Under the pieces are notes generated by a model, which saw only the letters and a list, made by a program, of their open reading frames with translations, did not search any database and was not told the origin of the DNA. Made by a program: the position numbers and the translations under genes. This document shows, one piece after another, positions 58,834 through 64,000 of a stretch of DNA of 64,000 bases (positions within the stretch are counted from its first letter, which is position 1; every line of letters starts with the position of its first letter). This DNA comes from Virgisporangium aurantiacum (GTDB lineage: Bacteria; Actinomycetota; Actinomycetes; Mycobacteriales; Micromonosporaceae): contig NZ_BOPG01000033.1 of NCBI RefSeq assembly GCF_016863635.1, forward strand, positions 372,001 through 436,000, written 5' to 3'.

Positions 58834-59836
58834 ACTCCCTGGTGGTGCGGCGTCGCATCAGGATCCACATGATCCAGCCGGCGCCCACGATGAAGCCGAG
58901 GCTGATGAGGCGGTACAGCACCACCGCCGCGATCGCGGTGCTGCCGGCCAGCCCGCCGGCCACCAGCCCGAGGATCAGCGCGCTGTCGATCACGCCCAGC
59001 CCGCCCGGCACCACCGGGATGCTGGCGGCGGCCATGCCGGCGCAGTAGGCGACCAGCAACTGCGTGGTGGTGATCGACTCGGCGCCGACGGCCAGGCAGC
59101 ACATCCACAGGCACACGGCGTCGAGCAGCCAGTTCGCCACCGCGTAGGCGACCGCGACCGTGGCGTTCGCCGGCCCGAGCCGCACGGCCCGGAGCTGGTC
59201 GAGGAATCCGGCGATGCGGTCGACGCCGTGCTCCGGCGGCCGCCGGCGGACCTTGTTGACCCCGGCCATGCCACCCCGGGTGATCCGGTGCAGCGTCTGC
59301 GGGTTGCGGGCGATCCGCGTCACCCCGATCGTGATCAGCACGACGGCGGTGAGCAGGCCGGCGAGCGTCGGCCAGGCCGGCGTGCCGCCGGCCGCGATCC
59401 CGGCGGCGGCGCTGATCAGGGCCAGCGCGGTGGCCGAGAGGATGCCGCTGAGCGCGATGCACCACGACGCGATCCCGGCCGAGGCGCCGAACCGCCGCAT
59501 CTGCTTGTAGTTGAACGAGGTGGAGAACGCCGGCCCGCCCGGGAGCGTGACGCTCAGCGAGTGCGCCGCGTAGGCCAGCTGGATGTGCCGCACCAGCGGC
59601 ACCCGGATGCCGGCGCTGGCCAGCAGCCGGCGTTGCATCCGCGCGTACGCCCGCATCGACGTGATCGCGGCGAACACCGCGACCAGTACCAGGCCCGGAT
59701 GCGGCGAGCGGAGCTCCGACAGCGCCTCGACCAGGTCGGACCAGGCCCACACGGCCTCGCCCACCAGGACGGCGACGACCGCACCGACGACGATCAGTCG
59801 CCACCGGCGCGTTCTGGTCCGCGTCGTCTCGATCAT
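58817..59836 (-). CDS. lysylphosphatidylglycerol synthase TM-region (UPF0104/flippase-like) protein
   Basis: A 339-residue protein with about eight helices. YARMQRRLLASAGIRVPLVRHIQLAYAAHSLSVTLPGGPAFSTSFNYKQMRRFGAS and AGMAAASIPVVPGGLGVIDSALI with LYRLISLGFIVGAGW are the family motifs shared with the flippase half of MprF and with AglD-type proteins. The aminoacyl-transferase domain of MprF is absent. It probably moves a lipid or polyprenyl compound. ATG at 59836 follows GGGGGG. It is not obviously related to copper. Confidence 0.82.
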   Translation of the reverse strand: MIETTRTRTRRWRLIVVGAVVAVLVGEAVWAWSDLVEALSELRSPHPGLVLVAVFAAITSMRAYARMQRRLLASAGIRVPLVRHIQLAYAAHSLSVTLPGGPAFSTSFNYKQMRRFGASAGIASWCIALSGILSATALALISAAAGIAAGGTPAWPTLAGLLTAVVLITIGVTRIARNPQTLHRITRGGMAGVNKVRRRPPEHGVDRIAGFLDQLRAVRLGPANATVAVAYAVANWLLDAVCLWMCCLAVGAESITTTQLLVAYCAGMAAASIPVVPGGLGVIDSALILGLVAGGLAGSTAIAAVVLYRLISLGFIVGAGWIMWILMRRRTTREFSPAS

Positions 59837-59862
59837 GTGCCCCCCGGAACATGATCGTACTT

Positions 59863-60663
59863 TCATCTTCCGGGCGCGGACCGCACCGCCACATTGAGGG
59901 TCGCCCGGATACCGAGGTGGTCGGAGACGTACGCGGGGCCGGTGGGGAACGGGTGCTTCGCGGTGAGAATCAGCGCCCGGTCGGCGACCGTGACCGACGG
60001 GGTGGTGAACACGAAGTCGATCCGGTGTCCGGGGATTCCGGGGCCGAGGAACTCCTCCGCCCGGTACGTCGGCGTGGGGTCGCCGGCGAACGCGTCGACG
60101 AGACCGGTGGCCGCCTCGAACGCCGGGAGGAACGTGCTGCCGGCGGCGATGTTGAAGTCGCCGCACACCGCTTGTGGGCCGTCGAGCCGCGCGACCACGG
60201 CGGCCAGGTGGGCCAGCTGCTGGCGGTGCATCGCGGCGTGCCGGTTGGTGCCCGACCAGTCGCCGTCCCGGTTCGGCATCGGGTGGGTGTTGACCACCCA
60301 CAGGTCCGCCAGCCGGGTCACCAGCGAACCCTTCAACACCGACTTGGCCTGGTCGACCCGCCCCATCCCGGCCGCCGGCACGGGGAACCGGTGGTACCGC
60401 GCCGGGCCCAGCGGCCGGCGCGACATCGTGACCAGCCCACCGGCCGGCCCGGCGATTCCCCGACCCGTCCGGACGTGCCGGAACGACGGCATCCCGGGCC
60501 GGAGCCGGCGCAGGTGCCAGCGGGTGAGCACCTCCTGGAAGCAGACCACGTCGATGTCGGACGTTTCGAAGAACCGGGCGATCGCGCCGTACCGGGCGGG
60601 CAGGTCGGACGCGCGCAACGGCAGCCCGAGCGTGTTCAGCGAGGCGACGGTGACCTGATCCAT
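59863..60663 (-). CDS. endonuclease/exonuclease/phosphatase family protein
   Basis: A 266-residue EEP-fold hydrolase: VASLNTLGLPL (Asn), VVCFQEVLTRWHLRRL (metal Glu), VNTHPMPNRDG, AVCGDFNIAAGS (DxN), GHRIDFVFTTP and the final YVSDHLGIRATL (SDH). All catalytic motifs of the DNase I/sphingomyelinase/phosphatase superfamily are present. No signal peptide is seen, so a cytoplasmic phosphodiesterase or phosphatase is likely; substrate unknown. It diverges from the GH5 gene. Confidence 0.85.
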   Translation of the reverse strand: MDQVTVASLNTLGLPLRASDLPARYGAIARFFETSDIDVVCFQEVLTRWHLRRLRPGMPSFRHVRTGRGIAGPAGGLVTMSRRPLGPARYHRFPVPAAGMGRVDQAKSVLKGSLVTRLADLWVVNTHPMPNRDGDWSGTNRHAAMHRQQLAHLAAVVARLDGPQAVCGDFNIAAGSTFLPAFEAATGLVDAFAGDPTPTYRAEEFLGPGIPGHRIDFVFTTPSVTVADRALILTAKHPFPTGPAYVSDHLGIRATLNVAVRSAPGR

Positions 60664-60713
60664 CGGCCGTGATCGTACCGGCGGCCTTTCATAAATTGCG
60701 TAACTTTCGGCCG

Positions 60714-60727
60714 TGGGAGCGCTTCCA
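60714..60727. promoter_or_regulatory. CebR/CelR-type operator upstream of the GH5 gene
   Basis: TGGGAGCGCTTCCA differs by one base from the TGGGAGCGCTCCCA operator of the LacI-family cellobiose repressors CebR and CelR of actinomycetes. It is 58 bp upstream of the GH5 start. Cello-oligosaccharide induction is therefore likely. Confidence 0.75.
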
Positions 60728-60785
60728 TGGGACGCTGACATCGACCTAGACTGATGTCCCGCCACCACCCCCGGAGGTACCCGTC

Positions 60786-62387
60786 GTGCGATCACGACTC
60801 GGCGCGGCATGCGTCGTCACCTTACTTTTGTCCGTGTTCTTCATGGCCGAGCCGGCCCAGGCCGCCACCGGCATCCGGATCAGCAGCGGTCGGCTGGTCG
60901 AGGCGAACGGCACCGAACTGGTGCTCCGCGGCATCAACCACGCGCACGTCTGGTACCAGCAGCAGACCAGTTCGTTCGCCAACATCAAGGCCACCGGCGC
61001 CAACTCGGTGCGGGTCGTGCTGGGCAGCGGCCAGCGGGGTTGGGGCACCAGCCCGGCCAGCGACGTGGCCAACGTGATCTCGCTGTGCAAGCAGAACCGC
61101 CTGATCTGCGTGCTCGAGGTGCACGACACCACCGGCTACGGCGAGCAGAGCGGTGCCGCGACGCTCGCGCAGGCCGTCGACTACTGGATCAGCGTGCAGA
61201 GCGCGCTGACCGGCCAGGAGAACTACGTCATCCTGAACATCGGCAACGAACCGTTCGGCAACCAGGGCTATGCCGCCTGGACGACCGACACGGCCAACGC
61301 CATCCGGCGGCTGCGGTCGGCCGGCTTCCAGCACACGATCATGGTCGACGCCCCGAACTGGGGCCAGGACTGGACGTTCACCATGCGCGACAACGCGCCG
61401 ACGGTCTACGCCGCCGACACCACCGGTAACACAATCTTCAGCATCCACATGTACGGGGTGTTCGACACGTCGGCCGAGGTGTCGGCGTACCTGTCGTCGT
61501 TCACCAGCCGGGGGCTGCCGATCGTGGTCGGCGAGTTCGGCAACAACCACTCCGACGGCAATCCCGACGAGGACGCGATCATGTCCTACGCGCAGGCCAA
61601 CCGGATCGGCTACCTGGGCTGGTCGTGGAGCGGCAACGGGGGCGGCGTCGAGTACCTGGACATGGTGCTGAACTTCAACCCGGCCACCCGCAGCGAGTGG
61701 GGCACCCGGTTCATCGCCGGCGCCAACGGCATCGCGGCCACGTCGCGCGAGGCGTCGATCTACGGCGGCACCGGCACCCCCGACACCCAGGCGCCCACCA
61801 CGCCCGGCACGCCGACCGCCAGCAACGTCACCTCGACCGGCGCGAACCTCGCCTGGACGGCGTCGACCGACAACGTCGGCGTCAGCGGGTACACGGTCGT
61901 GCGGGTGCAGGGCAGCACCGAGACCACCGTCACGAGCACCGCGACCAACTCGGCCGCGCTCACCGGGCTCACGCCGTCGACCGCGTACACGTTCGCGGTG
62001 TACGCGCGGGACGCGGCGGGCAACCGGTCGACGCGGTCGGGCACCGTCAACGTCACCACGCCGGCCGGCGGGGGTGGCGGCAACAACGGCTGCACCGCCA
62101 CGTACCGGATCGCCGGCAGCTGGTCGGGCAACTTCCAGGGCGAGGTGACCGTGACCAACGGCACCACGGCGAGCACCGGCTGGACCGTCACGTGGACCTA
62201 CGCCAACGGCCAGACCATCACGCAGATGTGGAGCGGCCAGGACACCCCGAGCGGCGCCAGCCACTCGGTGCGCAACGTCAACTACAACGGCAACCTCGGC
62301 CCGAACGCCAGCACGATGTTCGGGTTCCTGGGCACCTGGAACAACACCACCAACTCCGTGCCGACGCTTTCCTGCACGCGGAGCTGA
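60786..62387 (+). CDS. secreted GH5 endo-glycanase (mannanase/cellulase type) with Fn3 and CBM2
   Basis: A 533-residue precursor. The signal peptide ends MAEPAQAATG. The GH5 domain (about 28-325) carries VLRGINHAHVWYQQQ, CVLEVHDTTGYGE, the acid/base in VILNIGNEPFGN (E155) and the nucleophile in PIVVGEFGNNHS (E250). The GINHAHxWY and LEVHDTTG features recall GH5 subfamily 8 beta-mannanases, though cellulase activity is possible. An Fn3 module follows (residues 340-426), then a Gly linker and a family 2 cellulose-binding module with surface Trp (GCTATYRIAGSWSGNFQG, GWTVTWTYANGQ). GTG at 60786 follows GGAGG. Confidence 0.9.
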   Translation: MRSRLGAACVVTLLLSVFFMAEPAQAATGIRISSGRLVEANGTELVLRGINHAHVWYQQQTSSFANIKATGANSVRVVLGSGQRGWGTSPASDVANVISLCKQNRLICVLEVHDTTGYGEQSGAATLAQAVDYWISVQSALTGQENYVILNIGNEPFGNQGYAAWTTDTANAIRRLRSAGFQHTIMVDAPNWGQDWTFTMRDNAPTVYAADTTGNTIFSIHMYGVFDTSAEVSAYLSSFTSRGLPIVVGEFGNNHSDGNPDEDAIMSYAQANRIGYLGWSWSGNGGGVEYLDMVLNFNPATRSEWGTRFIAGANGIAATSREASIYGGTGTPDTQAPTTPGTPTASNVTSTGANLAWTASTDNVGVSGYTVVRVQGSTETTVTSTATNSAALTGLTPSTAYTFAVYARDAAGNRSTRSGTVNVTTPAGGGGGNNGCTATYRIAGSWSGNFQGEVTVTNGTTASTGWTVTWTYANGQTITQMWSGQDTPSGASHSVRNVNYNGNLGPNASTMFGFLGTWNNTTNSVPTLSCTRS

Positions 62388-62419
62388 TCACGCGGAGCTG
62401 AACAAGGTCACAGAACGAC

Positions 62420-62470
62420 GGCGCCGGCCTCCACCCACGGTGAGGCCGGTGCCGCTGTTTCAATGCTGTT
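62420..62470 (+). terminator. terminator of the GH5 gene
   Basis: GGCGCCGGCCTC (62420-62431) pairs with GAGGCCGGTGCC (62442-62453), one G-T pair, followed by GCTGTTTCAATGCTGTTTTTT. The T tract is unusually clear for this genome. It can also act on the convergent small gene. Confidence 0.85.
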
Positions 62471-62483
62471 TTTTAGAGCCCGC

Positions 62484-62798
62484 TCAGGCCCGGAGTTCCG
62501 CTGTCCACACGTTCCCGATGCGGTACCAGTGACCGACCGAGACCGTCCGGAAGCGCCGGGACAACGCGCCCTCGGCAAGATCGTGGACGCGACGCACCTC
62601 GCTGGCTGTCGTCGCGTGCTCGACAAGACCGACAAATATCTGCCGCCCGGCCGCGGTGACCTCGAGCCGCCACAGGACCCCGAGTGTTCGCAATGTTGCT
62701 CGCAACCGCTCGTTGTCCCGTGACCGCTCGGCCGGGTCGGCGAGTGATTCCCGCAAGCTGGCCACCCCCGTGCGTTCCATAGCCAGATCGTTGGACAC
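62484..62798 (-). CDS. hypothetical protein (about 104 residues)
   Basis: The C-terminal part looks like a real folded domain: ERLRATLRTLGVLWRLEVTAAGRQIFVGLVEHATTASEVRRVHDLAEGALSRRFRTVSVGHWYRIGNVWTAELRA. GTG at 62798 or ATG at 62780 may be the start; no ribosome site is seen and a leaderless start is possible. The frame continues upstream only as antisense of the AfsR-like gene. It diverges from that gene. No family is recognised. Confidence 0.5.
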   Translation of the reverse strand: MSNDLAMERTGVASLRESLADPAERSRDNERLRATLRTLGVLWRLEVTAAGRQIFVGLVEHATTASEVRRVHDLAEGALSRRFRTVSVGHWYRIGNVWTAELRA

Positions 62799-62897
62799 GC
62801 CGGGTTTCACTATGAGTTGGACCGCGGTCGACTCACATCGATCCCGACCGAATCCGAACGGGATAACCTGTACCTTCCCGACCTCGCGGAGTGACGC

Positions 62898-64000
62898 ATG
62901 CCATCCCAGGAGCCCGTCGAGCTTCCCGACCCCGGGCAGGCCCGCACGATCGACTCGCTGGTGGGGCGGCTGCGCCAGTTGAAGGTGTACGCGGGCGACC
63001 CGTCGTTCGAGACCGTGAAGGAACGGGTCAACGCCGCCTGGACCGCCGCGGGCCGGCCGGCCGGCGAACTGGCCGGCAAGACCACCGTCGTCGACTGCTT
63101 CCGGCCGGGCCGGCGCCGGCTCAACATCGACCTGGTCACGGCCGTGGTCGAGGCGCTGCATCCCGACCCGGGGTACGTGGCGCAGTGGCGGCAGGCGCTG
63201 CGGGTGGTGGCCGGTTCGGGGCAGGCCGCGTCGCAGGTGCGGGTCCAGGAGAACCTGCCCAGCCACGAAGACGGGTTCACCGGGCGGGTCAACGAGCAGG
63301 GCACGCTGCTCACGGCGCTGCGCGGCGCGGCGGTGCCGGTCGCGGTCATCGCGGGGATGGCCGGCGTCGGCAAGACCCGGCTCGCGGTGGAGGTCGGGCG
63401 GCAGCTCGGCCCGTTCGACCGGACGCTGTTCGTCGACCTGCGCGGGTTCCACCCCGACCAGCCGCCGGCCGAACCGGCCGCGGTGCTCGACGGCTTCCTG
63501 CGCCTGCTCGGGGTGCCCGGCCAGCAGATGCCGCACGAGCTCGCCGCCCGCTCCGCCGCGTTCCGGCAGCGGCTGGCGGGTCAGCGGGTGCTGGTGGTGC
63601 TCGACAACGCCGCCGACGAGAACCAGGTGCTCCCGCTGCTGCCCGGCACCGCCGACGCGGTCACGCTGGTCACCAGCCGGCGCACCCTCACCGGGCTACG
63701 CACGGTGGCGCACGTGATGCTCGGCATCTTCACCTCCGACGAGGCCCACCGGCTGCTGCTCCAGGCCGCACCCGACGGTCCGGTCGGCGGCGACCCGCTG
63801 GCCGCCACCCGGATCGCCGAGCGCTGCGGCCACCTGCCGCTGGCCCTCGGCCTCATCGCCGGTCACATCCGGGCCAAGCCCGGCTGGACGCTCACCGACC
63901 ACGCCGACCGGCTCGACGAGCGGCACCGCCTCCGCCGCATCGACACCGGCGTCGAGCTGGCCTTCGACCTCTCCTACCGGCACCTGCCGCCGGAGGCCCA
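62898..64000 (+). CDS. AfsR-like STAND (NB-ARC) ATPase regulator, 3' part outside window
   Basis: The first 367 codons are visible. Residues 15-105 form an XRE-like N-terminal region (SLVGRLRQLKVYAGDPSFETVKERVNAAW, then CFRPGRRRLNIDLVTAVVEALHPD). A linker leads to an NB-ARC ATPase with Walker A VIAGMAGVGKTRLAVEVGRQLG, Walker B-type RVLVVLDNAADENQVLPLLPG, the VTLVTSRRTLTGL sensor and GHLPLALGLIAGHIRAKPGW. Such proteins normally end in tetratricopeptide repeats and regulate transcription or metabolism. The SARP DNA-binding domain of AfsR itself is not present. ATG at 62898 has GGAG eight bases upstream. Confidence 0.85.
   Translation, partial: MPSQEPVELPDPGQARTIDSLVGRLRQLKVYAGDPSFETVKERVNAAWTAAGRPAGELAGKTTVVDCFRPGRRRLNIDLVTAVVEALHPDPGYVAQWRQALRVVAGSGQAASQVRVQENLPSHEDGFTGRVNEQGTLLTALRGAAVPVAVIAGMAGVGKTRLAVEVGRQLGPFDRTLFVDLRGFHPDQPPAEPAAVLDGFLRLLGVPGQQMPHELAARSAAFRQRLAGQRVLVVLDNAADENQVLPLLPGTADAVTLVTSRRTLTGLRTVAHVMLGIFTSDEAHRLLLQAAPDGPVGGDPLAATRIAERCGHLPLALGLIAGHIRAKPGWTLTDHADRLDERHRLRRIDTGVELAFDLSYRHLPPEA

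Noticed and set aside
62899..63536. Upstream part of the minus-strand frame that ends at 62484
   Set aside because: It is antisense to the AfsR-like gene; only the last 100 or so codons outside that gene look coding.

Overview
The window is a high-GC, densely packed actinomycete chromosome segment. Many genes start with GTG, coupling by ATGA or GTGA overlaps is frequent, and several transcripts look leaderless. The gene families point the same way: an F420-type LLM oxidoreductase, a homologue of the mycothiol-dependent nitroreductase, an Eis-type acetyltransferase, an XRE/DUF5753 regulator, an AfsR-like STAND ATPase and a CtaJ/DUF5130 pair. The rich set of secreted plant-polymer hydrolases suggests a soil or plant-associated filamentous genus near Micromonosporaceae or Cryptosporangiaceae. 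That placement is inference.

Layout, 1-15.5 kb: a MauE/DoxX gene and ECF sigma factor diverge from a zinc-finger anti-sigma factor and a CopC-CopD fusion. Then come a GT87 mannosyltransferase-like protein, oligoribonuclease, tRNA-His, a secreted beta-propeller protein whose signal peptide is interrupted by a 165-bp palindromic element, a truncated haemoglobin, an MFS transporter, a mechanosensitive channel, an HNH nuclease, kynureninase, a decayed amidase pseudogene, and a small respiratory/DUF5130/DUF4190 group. 15.5-32.5 kb: aminopeptidase N, a DsbA-like reductase, a 53-residue protein, DUF1015, RpiB, an Eis-like acetyltransferase, a kinase-phosphatase-MFS run, an Hsp70-TM-LCCL fusion, an amino-acid permease with a universal stress protein, and a PET-hydrolase/cutinase-type esterase. 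32.6-44.9 kb: Lon, an XRE regulator, an LLM oxidoreductase, an alanyl-tRNA synthetase paralogue behind an alanine-rich leader peptide, an EPSP synthase, a TetR-controlled DHA2 exporter, a YcaQ-like glycosylase and DNA polymerase IV.

45-55 kb is a plant-material catabolism island. Four PL1 pectate lyases have promoters with a shared architecture. They are followed by a quinate/shikimate degradation locus: a TetR gene coupled to a QuiC-type dehydroshikimate dehydratase/HPPD fusion, diverging from shikimate dehydrogenase and an Nramp-related transporter. 55-58.8 kb is a copper locus (CopA, a His-motif membrane protein, CopZ and a divergent CsoR with three operator-like palindromes). The window ends with a flippase-like membrane protein, an EEP-family hydrolase, a secreted GH5-Fn3-CBM2 enzyme behind a CebR/CelR-type operator, and the start of an AfsR-like regulator.

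The most interesting signals are the common promoter/operator grammar of the pectate lyases, the possible alanine attenuator, the Hsp70-LCCL fusion, the palindromic element inside a signal peptide, and an Nramp-like transporter without canonical metal motifs in an aromatic catabolic operon. All family calls were made by reading the sequence; no database search was run.
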